Translations under genes and position numbers: made by a program
Notes under the pieces: generated by a model
The model's input: only the letters and a program-made list of their open reading frames with translations
Told to the model about the DNA's origin: nothing
Databases searched by the model: none
Assembly (NCBI GenBank): GCA_001599355.1
Contig: BCGQ01000001.1
Location: 1,491,135-1,555,134, forward strand
Reading direction: 5' to 3'
From: Nakazawaea peltata
Lineage: Eukaryota > Ascomycota > Pichiomycetes > Alaninales > Pachysolenaceae
Length of the DNA stretch: 64,000 bases
Shown: one piece after another, positions 49,673 to 59,300 of the stretch
Numbering within the stretch: the stretch's first letter is position 1
Layout: every line of letters begins with the position of its first letter

Positions 49673-52009
49673 ATGATCTCTTCAACCAAAATGCTCGGTA
49701 AGTCATCCAAATCGAGCCAGTCTGAAGATTCTCGCCCTGCTATGTGCAAGGGAACTTCAAGTTCGGGAAGTTCTCTGTATCCTCAATCAGATTACGGGTC
49801 AACTGTCTCTAGTCCTCCTTCAAGTGAAGCTGAATCTAGGGCCAATTCAATGTCTCGGTATGATGCTGTAAGCATCACCGAGATCGATTCCGTGTCTTCG
49901 TTGGCTACGGCCTTAACCAATGTGTCATCAATTGGCTCCAATGATCACAAACATACAGGTAATGATGAGGGGGAACATTACGACGTCTTACCATCGTTCT
50001 ATATGCATCAGGAAATGCTTAACAAGAGTGTGTTTGTCGATCCGGACTTATTTCAAGAACAAAACGCGCCTTCTTACGGATCTTCCACCTCGACTCCAGC
50101 TAACCCCGGCGATGTCTCCTCGCTGTCATTCCAAACCAACCTGGACTCCATCTTGGAACATATCGACCAACTTAGTCTCCGTAATGACCCAATCGACATC
50201 AAGATCACCCTCACAAAGAAGATGGGACTGGTCAACCAAACCGATAACGAACGTGAAACACCTCTCAAGGAGTTCACCTCCGGTGATTACATCTATGGGT
50301 TTTATACTATGAAGAACACGTCTTCGCAACCGATGAGATTCGAACAGGTCAACGTCTCGTTAGACGGGTTCTACACCATCTACAATCACAAGACCAAGAA
50401 GATGCAAAAGAAGACCTTCTTGAACATGTTTGACTTATCAAGTGGTATCAATTGGGGGTGTATCCCGATGAACAGTAAAGGTGAAACCTACGGAGCTTAC
50501 AAAGACAGGGACGGATGTCTCTTGGAGGTGCCTGATAACTTGGTACTTCAACCAGGCGTCACCTATAAGAAATTCTTCACCTTCAAACTTCCCGTACAAT
50601 TGCTTGACCAGCTGTGTGACTCTCTCCAACAGGCTCATTTGATGGTCCCTCCATCGTTTGGAGTGGCCCATTGCGTCAAGGACCGTATTTATTACAATGA
50701 AAGGTTGGGTTATGGCCGTGAGGACTCCATAGGATCGGCCATTGTCACCAAGGACTTGTGTCCAGATGACGTCTCCTGTAATTATTCTGTAAATGTGCGA
50801 GTGATAGGCCGTAACACCGATCCTGATGCTCAATATAAATTCTGTATCATGAATCTGAGGCGTCATTTCATCAGATTTATTCCGTTCGGTTTCTGTGTTC
50901 CCTTCGAAGATGGAATCAGTACTAAGAGCCAGATAGACGACTTATGTAGGAGGCTTTGGCAAGAGGTGGAGGATACAAAGGCCAGATTGGCTCTTGGATT
51001 GGACCCTTGTGATACCAATAGCCCTATCGATTCACATTTATCTGAAGAAGAGCTCGAATCTCGTAAGAGACAACAACTTTTCGAGGATCTGACCGTCAAT
51101 GGCACCTCTGGACCTACAATTCCTGTTTTCCCACTTTCCAACGTCTCCAAAGAGGTTATTAAACATAAGATTTCTCTTCAACTGAGTGCAAAGAGATCAT
51201 TCTTTAAGACCGTTAATGGTACCAGATGTTGTAAAACACCAGATTCATGTGACTGTAAGAACAAAAAGATTCAAACCCAATTGGATGTTCAGTCTAACAG
51301 ACCTTTAGAAGGTCTTCCATATGTTATTCCTGAGTTTATTCTGAATGCCAATGCTCGTAATAGAATGGGATACACTCACAGACTGAATTTAAACTTGATG
51401 GGTTCGTCTTTGACCAGTGATGAGAAGAAGAATTTGCATGATATGAGTTTGGAATTCTCGTTCAAGGCATCTGATGCTAACGTTAGACCTCCTACAATAA
51501 AGACAGTGTCATGTTCACTCGAAGTCAACACCATATATTCCAAAGATGGTATCCCTTTCACTTTTGATCAGGATTTCTTAACCAGTTCCGAGAACATAGT
51601 CCAATTGAAAGCTCTGTTCCAACCAATCGTCGAACTGTTTACACTGCTTCCTAAAGGTACTAAGATTTTAAGCTCAACTTTGAACACTTTGAACTCCATC
51701 AACGGACTCAAATTGTCTCAGAAAGATTTACCAGTTTTGAGGATCAAATCTAAAGGAAAGGGTAACAATGGTCTCGAGATGAGTGAGTGGAAATTACAAC
51801 AATTCCCTGGATATATCGTTTGGAAGAGGGATGTGAAATTCCAAGTTTGTTTGGATGCTCCAAAGAACACCACTTTGATTCCAACGTTCCAAAGTTGTCA
51901 TGTTTCTAGGTTTTATAATATAAAGGTTCTTATGACGTTTGATAATATCGAGAGGGCTATATTGAAGGTTCCGGTGAGAGTGAGAAAGTTCGACTGGAAT
52001 GCCGAATGA
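49673..52009 (+). CDS. Bul1/Spo23-family arrestin-like adaptor
   Basis: A 778-residue protein of the Bul type: a Ser-rich N-terminal tail, then an arrestin-like domain with KEFTSGDYIYGFYTMKN (about 198-215), FKLPVQLLDQLC and VPPSFG, and a C-terminal Bul1_C-like part with TLIPTFQSC and a final VPVRVRKFD. Bul proteins recruit the ubiquitin ligase Rsp5 to plasma-membrane transporters through a PPxY motif. Here the corresponding place reads NAPSYG (about residue 131), so a canonical PPxY is not seen; Rsp5 binding is therefore uncertain. Whether it is the Bul1/Bul2 or the Spo23 orthologue cannot be decided by eye. An in-frame ATG at 49691 with A at -3 is an alternative start. Confidence 0.75.
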   Translation: MISSTKMLGKSSKSSQSEDSRPAMCKGTSSSGSSLYPQSDYGSTVSSPPSSEAESRANSMSRYDAVSITEIDSVSSLATALTNVSSIGSNDHKHTGNDEGEHYDVLPSFYMHQEMLNKSVFVDPDLFQEQNAPSYGSSTSTPANPGDVSSLSFQTNLDSILEHIDQLSLRNDPIDIKITLTKKMGLVNQTDNERETPLKEFTSGDYIYGFYTMKNTSSQPMRFEQVNVSLDGFYTIYNHKTKKMQKKTFLNMFDLSSGINWGCIPMNSKGETYGAYKDRDGCLLEVPDNLVLQPGVTYKKFFTFKLPVQLLDQLCDSLQQAHLMVPPSFGVAHCVKDRIYYNERLGYGREDSIGSAIVTKDLCPDDVSCNYSVNVRVIGRNTDPDAQYKFCIMNLRRHFIRFIPFGFCVPFEDGISTKSQIDDLCRRLWQEVEDTKARLALGLDPCDTNSPIDSHLSEEELESRKRQQLFEDLTVNGTSGPTIPVFPLSNVSKEVIKHKISLQLSAKRSFFKTVNGTRCCKTPDSCDCKNKKIQTQLDVQSNRPLEGLPYVIPEFILNANARNRMGYTHRLNLNLMGSSLTSDEKKNLHDMSLEFSFKASDANVRPPTIKTVSCSLEVNTIYSKDGIPFTFDQDFLTSSENIVQLKALFQPIVELFTLLPKGTKILSSTLNTLNSINGLKLSQKDLPVLRIKSKGKGNNGLEMSEWKLQQFPGYIVWKRDVKFQVCLDAPKNTTLIPTFQSCHVSRFYNIKVLMTFDNIERAILKVPVRVRKFDWNAE

Positions 52010-52088
52010 AGTGGTTTACGTATATAATATTAATTGAATTTTATGAAATGGTGTAGATTGGGGGTAATTTCTCCGGATTGGAGAAAAA

Positions 52089-52158
52089 TGGAGAAGATTA
52101 TGCGGAGAAAATTAAGCGGAGAAAACTTAACGGAGAAGATTTAACGGAGAAAAATTGA
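52089..52158. repeat. 14-bp tandem repeat downstream of the arrestin-like gene
   Basis: Five adjacent imperfect copies of a YGGAGAARATTAAN unit (starts 52089, 52103, 52117, 52131, 52145), about 80 bp after the stop. Copies differ at 1-4 positions. Confidence 0.8.
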
Positions 52159-52297
52159 GATTTTCGCACTACATTCATTTGGTGTAACGAGGTAACTCTC
52201 CCGCACAATCCAATCCCTCACAAGAGTTCATTTTGATGAGATATCGATGAACTGTTGAAGTCAGGATACCCCTACAAAGTGGTGGAACAGATATAAA

Positions 52298-54808
52298 ATG
52301 AGAGTCGGAGTCTCTGTGAGGTATCACGCCATTCGTGGTGCGAAAAGAGGGTTCAAATCAACATCCTCAGTATGGAATACCTCTCATATAGATCAATTTA
52401 AAGGTGGGCGTTTAGAGCTGGGAAGTAGAGCAGATGGGCCGAAGGTTTCTGAGCTTGAAAGAGGTGGAAAAGGGCCATTTAGGTCACTGGAACCATCTGT
52501 GACGTCATCAAATGACACCAAAACTTCCATTCGTCTCATTTTCGACGACCAAAAGTACTGGCAAGCCTTCAATAACCAAGCCAGAACCAGCAAGACCGAC
52601 AAAGGTTCAAATACAACGGTCATAAGTGGACCTGCTGCTTCTACTTTGAAGTTATTTGGATTCCGGACCTTACCAGAGTCGGGATTATTCGCAAATCCGT
52701 ACCTCAAATCCCCAAAAGGGTTGAAAGAATTTGCCGATGAGTCATTGGATAAGCTGAAACTTTTAGTGGAGAGCATGATCGAGGACGATTCCGAGGAAGG
52801 AATGAGGAATTATATCCGTAATTTGGATCGTCTCAGTGATATTCTTTGTAGAGTGATTGATTTGCTGGAGTTTATTCGAGTTGTCCACCCAAGTAGAAGC
52901 TTTGTGGACGCCGCTCAAGATGCTCATCAACTGTTGTATCAGTACATGAATGTCCTCAATACTTCCTCGGCATTATATGAGAAATTGAGTAAGGTTTTGC
53001 ATACCGAACATATCAGGAATCAACTCAGCCCAGAAGAGGTGAGTGTAGGTGAGTTATTACTCACCGATTTCCTTCGTTCTGGTATCCATATGGATGAACA
53101 AACCAAGGCCAATTTCGTAGAACTTTCTCAACACATTTCGCTTGTAGGTCAACATTTTATAAATGGAGTAGGTCAGTCAGCTCAAGATCATGCCATGGTT
53201 GATTATGAAGCTCTCAAGAAAAGTATGGGTGAACAATTTGTAAAGATGTTACCTCAAAGTAGACTCAAAACTGTTGGTCAGTCTAATTCTGACTCTTCAA
53301 TTGGGTCGAGACAATGTAAAGTATCTCTTTATGGACGTACTCCTCTTGAAATTCTTCGTTCATGTCCTGATAGAAGTATCAGAAAGGCAGTTTGGACCCA
53401 ATTACACCTGTCACCTCGAGATCAAATCGATTTACTTGATCTGTTCTTGAAACAACGTGGAGTTTTACTGCATTTACTTGGCCATGGCTCTTACAGTGAG
53501 TATCTGTTACTGGATAAGATGGCCAAATCACCTAAAAATGTGATGAGTTTCTTACAAAACTTGGTCAAACGTATTTCTCTGGGGGTAAATGGGGAATTGA
53601 AGGAATTAAAGGCTGCCGAACCCATTGCAAATGATTCCGATTCAGATTCCACAGTTTATCCATGGGATAGAGATTATCTTACGGCTCTTTATATGCTGCA
53701 AAAGAGACGTCCGGCTGCCAATGACCAAGATATACTGAATTTCTTCTCCGTAGGTACCGTCATCGATGGTCTTTCTCAATTATTTAAACGTATTTATGGA
53801 ATTGAACTCGTTCCTTGTCCAGCCGCAGAGGGAGAAGTCTGGGCTCCGGAAGTGAGGAAATTCCACGTAGTCTCAGAAGACGAAGGAACCGTAGGAATCA
53901 TTTATCTTGATTTGTTCTACCGTCCAAATAAGACACTTAATCCTGCTCATTTCACAGTCTGTTGTTCGAGAAGAATTTACCCTGAGGAGGTACTTCCAGA
54001 GGACAAATTCAGATTGAAACATGAGACTGTTCATACAAATAGCAGTAGTGAGGGTGATTTATTCCAATTGCCTGTGATCTCGTTAGTATGTAATTTCCAA
54101 CCCGAGCAAGTTTCGCCGTCTCAAACGGCAACTTTACTTTCTCTTTCTCAGCTTGAAACTCTTTTCCATGAGATGGGACATGCCATGCATTCGATGCTTG
54201 GTCGTACCAATCTTCATAATGTTTCGGGAACTAGATGTCTGACCGATTTCGTCGAACTTCCTTCTATTTTAATGGAGCATTTTGCTCGTGATCCTAGAGT
54301 TTTAACAATGTTTGGTAGACATTTCCAAACCGGAGAACCTCTTCCTCCTCAACTTTTACAAGCTCACCAAGTAGATAATAGTTTCTTGAAGAATTGTGAG
54401 ACTTTGGGCCAGGTCAAAATGCTGCTTCTCGATCAACTTTTACATTCCAATGCTGTATTTGATAAAGAGTTTGATTTGATCAAGATTTATCATGATTTGG
54501 AAGCTCATTTGAGGGTTCTTGCCGATACCGAAACTAATTGGCCTGGTAAATTCGGTCATCTTTTCTCGTATGGATCTGTATATTATTCGTATTTACTTGA
54601 TCGTGCTATTCTGGCCCATGTTTGGAATCATCTTTTCGCTGCTGATCCATTAGATCGTGCTAGTGGAGAGAAGTTCAAGGATCAGATTTTGAAATGGGGA
54701 GGGTCTAGAAATCCTTGGTCATTGCTTGCGGATGTTTTAGATGATCCACGACTTGCAAAGGGGGATGAGCAAGCTATGCAAATTATTGGTGACGTTAAAG
54801 AGATTTAA
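52298..54808 (+). CDS. OCT1: Mitochondrial intermediate peptidase Oct1
   Basis: An 836-residue M3-family zinc metallopeptidase that removes an octapeptide from matrix proteins after the main presequence cut. The zinc site HEMGH with the downstream Glu is in [16 protein letters not shown] (about residue 622). Then [24 protein letters not shown] follows; the CTG (codon 648, 54239-54241) corresponds to Ala in yeast Oct1. The N terminus is Arg-rich and lacks acidic residues for the first 30 positions ([20 protein letters not shown]), a typical matrix presequence. It is somewhat longer than baker's-yeast Oct1 (about 770). Confidence 0.95.
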   Translation: [836 protein letters not shown]

Positions 54809-54850
54809 ACTTGGATATATTTAATTATTTATTGATTTATATTATGTAGG

Positions 54851-54920
54851 GATGTGTAGGGATGTGTAGGGGTGCGTAGGGATGTGTAGGGATGTGTAGG
54901 GGTGCGTAGGGATGTTTAGG
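54851..54920. repeat. 10-bp tandem repeat downstream of OCT1
   Basis: Seven units of GATGTGTAGG or GGTGCGTAGG, in a higher-order 30-bp pattern (A-A-B, A-A-B, A'). It begins about 43 bp after the OCT1 stop. Confidence 0.9.
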
Positions 54921-55557
54921 TGACGATGCTTAGGGTCAGTAATGAGAGTGAGAAGGAAAACATTTCAATGACAAGAGTTAGCAGAATAATATGGTAGTGA
55001 TAATGAGGTGAAGATGGTGAATAAAAAAGGGATACAGGTCGTGTAATTTGTGCTAAAATAATAGGGGTAACTGGTGGTAACGAGGGATGAAGGAAAGAGG
55101 AGATAGCTAGAGGGCAACCCACGGGGCATTAAAGGTGACAGGTCATGATTCTGTTCAAGAGATATTGTAGCTTCATCAGGATGTAATTCGCGTGTCGTAC
55201 ATAATTTATTTTGCTTATTCACTATATTTCCTCTATATCTTCAGTATGTATTTTCTATGTATTTTCTATGTATTTTCTATGTATTTTCTCTCTACCCTTC
55301 AGCAGTTTATTTTCTATGCTTTCGTATAATTTCCTTGTATTTTCCCTATATTTTCTGTATTTTCCCTATACTTTCTGTATTTTCCCTCTATTTTCGTATA
55401 TTTCCCTCTATTTTTTGTATCCCCTCTTTCCCTTATCTATTTGGTCGTGCACACCCAATTTCTCGCCACATCCTCTACCTCCAAAGAAGATCAAAGAAGA
55501 TTCCATTCATTTTCGTCTAACATCCAAACTTGTTCAGATACAACCAACCCCCAGATA
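54921..55557. promoter_or_regulatory. Region upstream of DSK2
   Basis: No gene. A pyrimidine- and T-rich stretch (55225-55440) contains four copies of TATGTATTTTC-like 11-mers (about 55245-55290) and further TATTTTCCCT repeats. The open frames through it are Phe/Tyr/Leu-rich artefacts. A GTCGTGCAC element follows close to the gene. Confidence 0.55.
55444..55452 (+). promoter_or_regulatory. GTCGTGCAC motif at DSK2
   Basis: GTCGTGCAC followed by ACCCAA, ending 106 bp before the DSK2 ATG. Confidence 0.5.
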
Positions 55558-56742
55558 ATGAGTGACTCCATCAATATCACTGTCAAGTCATCTGGTGACA
55601 AGAAATATGCCATTGAGATCTCTCCAGAACTGAGTATCTTGGATTTAAAGCAAAAGGTGGCCGAGGCCGCCGAGATCCCACTGGAGAACCAAAGGTTGAT
55701 CTATTCCGGTAGGGTTTTGAAGGACGGAGATAAGGTTGGGAGTTATAAGATCCAGAATGGACACACTATTCATTTGGTAAGAGGTGGAGGAGGTAGTTCG
55801 CGTGCCAGTGCTGCTAGACCAACCCCTGCTCTGTCTACTACTCTGACTGCTAGTTCTACAACTGAAGCTCTGGGATCTACTGGGGCTCCAAATAATATCG
55901 CTTCGGGTCAAGGAGGTGCTATGAATAACCCATTCCTCCTGTTGACCAATCTTCAGAACATGGGTTACAATATCCCAATGCCTAACGAGTCTCTTTTTGG
56001 TGCTGATGGTGGGGTGACTTCTATGCCTGATGAAAATACCATTGCTGATATGCTTGAACAGCCAGGAATGCAAAGTATGATGAACCAAATGTTATCTGAC
56101 CCACTGATGCTTGATATGATGATTCAGAATTCTCCTCAGTTGCGTAGTATGGGTCCTATGGCTCGTGAGATGTTACAGAGCGACCATATGAGACAAATGT
56201 TGACTAATCCACAGTTCATTCGTTCTGCTCTGGCTATGAATAGAGCCATGCAAGGTTCTGGAGCTGGTGCTTCAGCCTTTCCTGCTCCTGGTCCCGCTAC
56301 TGGGACCGAGAATAGTACTGAGAGCAGTGCTACTGCTTCTACAGAAGGTGGATCTGGAGCTGGAAGTGGGGCCACCGGAGCCGCTGCTTCTGGTGCCGCA
56401 GCCAATCCATTTGCTGCTCTTTTCGGAGGTGCCAATCCATTTGCCGGAGCTGCTGGGGCTGCCGGGGCTGCTGGTTCAGGTGAAGCTGCCGCTAATCCTT
56501 TCATGAACCCAGAAATGTTGAATATGCTCATGGGAGGAGCTGGTGGGTTTGGTGGATTCGGAGGTGCCGCCTCAGAAGCTCTGCCTCTGGATACTAGACC
56601 TCCAGAAGAAAGATACGAGACCCAATTGAGACAGTTGAATGATATGGGATTCTTTGACTTTGACAGAAACGTCAGTGCATTAAGAAGAAGTGGAGGATCT
56701 GTTCAAGGTGCAATTGAGTTGTTATTGAACGGTGCAGTTTAA
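55558..56742 (+). CDS. DSK2: Ubiquilin Dsk2 (UBL-UBA proteasome shuttle)
   Basis: A 394-residue ubiquitin shuttle. The N-terminal ubiquitin-like domain covers about residues 1-75 (ending HTIHLVRG), STI1-like Met-rich repeats span about 160-230 (NPFLLLTNLQNMGY, then MQSMMNQMLSDPLML), an Ala/Gly-rich linker follows, and a C-terminal UBA runs from about 350 to the end (LRQLNDMGFFD). It delivers ubiquitinated substrates to the proteasome, whose Rpt6 subunit is also encoded in this window. The frame is open 39 codons further upstream but without ATG, so ATG 55558 is the start. Confidence 0.95.
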   Translation: MSDSINITVKSSGDKKYAIEISPELSILDLKQKVAEAAEIPLENQRLIYSGRVLKDGDKVGSYKIQNGHTIHLVRGGGGSSRASAARPTPALSTTLTASSTTEALGSTGAPNNIASGQGGAMNNPFLLLTNLQNMGYNIPMPNESLFGADGGVTSMPDENTIADMLEQPGMQSMMNQMLSDPLMLDMMIQNSPQLRSMGPMAREMLQSDHMRQMLTNPQFIRSALAMNRAMQGSGAGASAFPAPGPATGTENSTESSATASTEGGSGAGSGATGAAASGAAANPFAALFGGANPFAGAAGAAGAAGSGEAAANPFMNPEMLNMLMGGAGGFGGFGGAASEALPLDTRPPEERYETQLRQLNDMGFFDFDRNVSALRRSGGSVQGAIELLLNGAV

Positions 56743-57235
56743 ATAGGAATGGTATTGTGATTTAAGACATGTAGGGATAGATAGACAAGTCGGGAGATGT
56801 AGTTAGTAAAAGAATTAGAGTAAAAGAGTTTAGAGTGGAGGGTAGATCTGAATTTAAGGTCGTGCATATTTAACTAATTATGTTGTTCCTAAAGGGCAAA
56901 AAAATCCGATCGGAAGTGGGAACATCGGGAGGCAGAGATTGGGTCGAGATTGGGTCTAGATAGGGGTCCAGATAGGGGTGGAAATAGAGGGCAGGGAAAG
57001 ACCAATATATATCAGATACAGCGCTACAGGCACAAATAGTATGTATAATTAATGCCAACATCTAAAAATATGTCTCCAACTTATGTCCCCTCCTCTCTGC
57101 CCTTGCCCTTCCCTCTTCTTCCGAAACAAGAACATATTTCCATTCCTAAAACCTAAAAAAAAAATAAACATTTTCCTGAACGTTCTTATATTCCCATAAG
57201 AACAAGAACAGATCTGTCTCATCTAGTCAACAAAG
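56743..57235. promoter_or_regulatory. Upstream region of the Gcr1-type factor
   Basis: 493 bp without a gene. One GTCGTGCA element, a few GGGTCTAGATAGGGGTCCAG-like short repeats around 56940-56980, and an A9 run close to the gene. Confidence 0.5.
56859..56866 (+). promoter_or_regulatory. GTCGTGCA motif upstream of the Gcr1-type factor
   Basis: GTCGTGCA followed by TATTTAAC, 370 bp before the ATG; no CCCAA extension. Confidence 0.3.
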
Positions 57236-58771
57236 ATGTACAACGCTTATCGAGACGGGGCATCCGGGAGTCATTACTCTCAATCACAATCGCAACTGCC
57301 AGGACAGCAACAAACCTCGCAATCACTGCAATTACCGCCTCCTCTGCCACATATCCTGTCGCAATCTCCCTCTCAAACACCAAGTCAAGCTCAATCCGGA
57401 TCATTTGCAGGCGCTCTGACTAGTGGATCCGCCGATAATATCAGTCTCATCCATAACAGTCTTCGCAGCTTGACCAACTACGCTCAATATGCCATCCAAC
57501 AAAATGGAACTAGTATGGAAATGATTGGATCTGTCTTAAAAGACGGTTTCAAACAAGTCGCCGATTCCATGAGCGGATTATCAAAACAAATCGAGATCAA
57601 CAATAAGGTTATGTTGTTTCTGTTGAACCAAACCTATAATGGAGGATCTGGTAATCCGAACGGTGCGCAGTTTGCATCCGGAAGTGGATATGATACTTCG
57701 GAAGAATTCAGGAAATTGTTGGGTCACGTGAACAATTTGGGTTCTGGTACTGGGACAAGTGGTGGGGCCGGTGGTGGTGGTGGGACCGGTAGTGGGATCA
57801 CGACTTCTAATGCTGCGTCAGTAACGTCATCTCCAGCCATTCCTCATCATCAATCACAAACTCATAGTCATGTAAATTCTCCTCTTGTCGGTGGTCTGTT
57901 ATCACGTAATTCTTCGGCTGCTAGATTATATAGTGATTCGACCAATGCGGCTACGGCTACTTCAATGCAACAGCAAGTTCAATTAAATGCTGCTGCTGCG
58001 GTAGCTGCCGCTGCCCATCAAAGAGTTGGTAGTAATACAAGTAATACTAGTAATAGTAGAAGAGTTGGTGGAGCTCACAGCTCAGATCTTTCTAATCACC
58101 GAGTTGGAAATTCACCTGCTCAAAGTATTTCAGCTTCTCTTAGATCTAATAATGGAAGTGCCAATACGACTCCGAATTTATCGATGACTTCGGATTCCAT
58201 GAGACTGTACCATTTGCAACAACAGCAACAACAGCACTCTGGAACTGTAGGAGGCAATAGTCCAAAAGCTGGCGGACTTCTTGCCGATAATAGAGCTCGT
58301 ACTTCTTCTCAACTTTCATCCTTGGATCCTACTAATTCTGGATCTGCAAATAACCTTTCAGGAGATGCATCTCCAGATTCACATCAAAGTAAAAAGCAAA
58401 AGAAAACTTATCGTGATCATGAACCTATTTATGTGTTATCACAACCTTCTAAGATCACGATTCGTGAGCTGTGGCAAGAATATGCTGTAGGATTGGATGG
58501 GTCTCCAGCTGTGCGTGATTTAGAAATCAGGTATAAGACTCGTTGGCGTGGGGGTTCTAACCATACTATTTCTAAGCAATATACCAACAGAATTGCTTTC
58601 TATAAATTCCTTGAAGAATTGGAACAACAAAATCAACTTGAGTATGGGTTGAAATTCCTTGAAGAGTATTGTGCGAAGAATGGAGATAAGAATTTGAGAT
58701 GGTTACAATTTAATATTCCATCACATCAGGATTTCCGTAGATGGTCGTATGAGAATGGTAGGGCTGTTTAG
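57236..58771 (+). CDS. Transcription factor with a Gcr1/Hot1/Msn1-type DNA-binding domain
   Basis: A 511-residue protein. Most is low complexity: Gln/Ser/Pro-rich at the start, a Gly run (about 178-188), Ala-rich and Gln-rich tracts. Residues about 60-140 look helical and could be a coiled-coil or dimerisation part. The C-terminal 115 residues form the conserved domain: PSKITIRELWQEYAVGLDG, then VRDLEIRYKTRWRGGSNHT and YTNRIAFYKFLEE, matching the GCR1_C domain of Gcr1, Hot1 and Msn1. These regulate glycolytic, osmotic-stress and filamentation genes in baker's yeast. Which of them this one replaces cannot be read from sequence. Confidence 0.82.
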   Translation: MYNAYRDGASGSHYSQSQSQLPGQQQTSQSLQLPPPLPHILSQSPSQTPSQAQSGSFAGALTSGSADNISLIHNSLRSLTNYAQYAIQQNGTSMEMIGSVLKDGFKQVADSMSGLSKQIEINNKVMLFLLNQTYNGGSGNPNGAQFASGSGYDTSEEFRKLLGHVNNLGSGTGTSGGAGGGGGTGSGITTSNAASVTSSPAIPHHQSQTHSHVNSPLVGGLLSRNSSAARLYSDSTNAATATSMQQQVQLNAAAAVAAAAHQRVGSNTSNTSNSRRVGGAHSSDLSNHRVGNSPAQSISASLRSNNGSANTTPNLSMTSDSMRLYHLQQQQQQHSGTVGGNSPKAGGLLADNRARTSSQLSSLDPTNSGSANNLSGDASPDSHQSKKQKKTYRDHEPIYVLSQPSKITIRELWQEYAVGLDGSPAVRDLEIRYKTRWRGGSNHTISKQYTNRIAFYKFLEELEQQNQLEYGLKFLEEYCAKNGDKNLRWLQFNIPSHQDFRRWSYENGRAV

Positions 58772-59300
58772 GATAAGATTATGTAAACTATGAATTGGGA
58801 CTAATATACGATGTAGTATTTTATAGATAGTAGTGATTGTAGTATATTAGCTTCAATGTTAGACACTATACGGTCTAAATTCTGCAAGGAATATCCTGAT
58901 AGTATACGTTTATATTTCACAACTCACATAATTCCTATGTTTTATAATTTATAACACTTATATACCATTAAAGTTATCACCAATAGGGCCGTACTATAAA
59001 TATATAATTTGTAGAATTGAATATTGTTTTACAGAAAAACCAACTCGAACTCAGCACGAACTCCTACAGCTACCTTGAAATCCACTACATAATCTGTCCT
59101 GTAGAAGTCCAACTCCAACTCCAACCCCCTTCAGATCAAATCCTCAATTGGGGGTACATTCCCATTCTGAAAAGAGTCGTGCACTCCCAAATTCCCAATC
59201 AAGTAATTTAACTCGAACAAAAAAAACCTCTCTAAAAAGTCAAATCAAAGCTCAAATTTAATGGTGAATTGATGAAGGCGAGTGCTCTGGAGGGGATAAT
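58772..59300. promoter_or_regulatory. Upstream region of TAF8
   Basis: 529 bp. AT-rich at left, CAACTCCAACTCCAACCCCC-like repeats around 59100, then a GTCGTGCAC element close to TAF8. No gene seen. Confidence 0.5.
59176..59184 (+). promoter_or_regulatory. GTCGTGCAC motif at TAF8
   Basis: GTCGTGCAC followed by TCCCAA, ending 117 bp before the TAF8 ATG. Identical over 16 bases to the copy at 7555-7570. Confidence 0.5.

Noticed and set aside
55441-55557. 39-codon N-terminal extension of DSK2
   Set aside because: No ATG in the extension, and the ubiquitin-like domain starts right after ATG 55558 as in other Dsk2 proteins.
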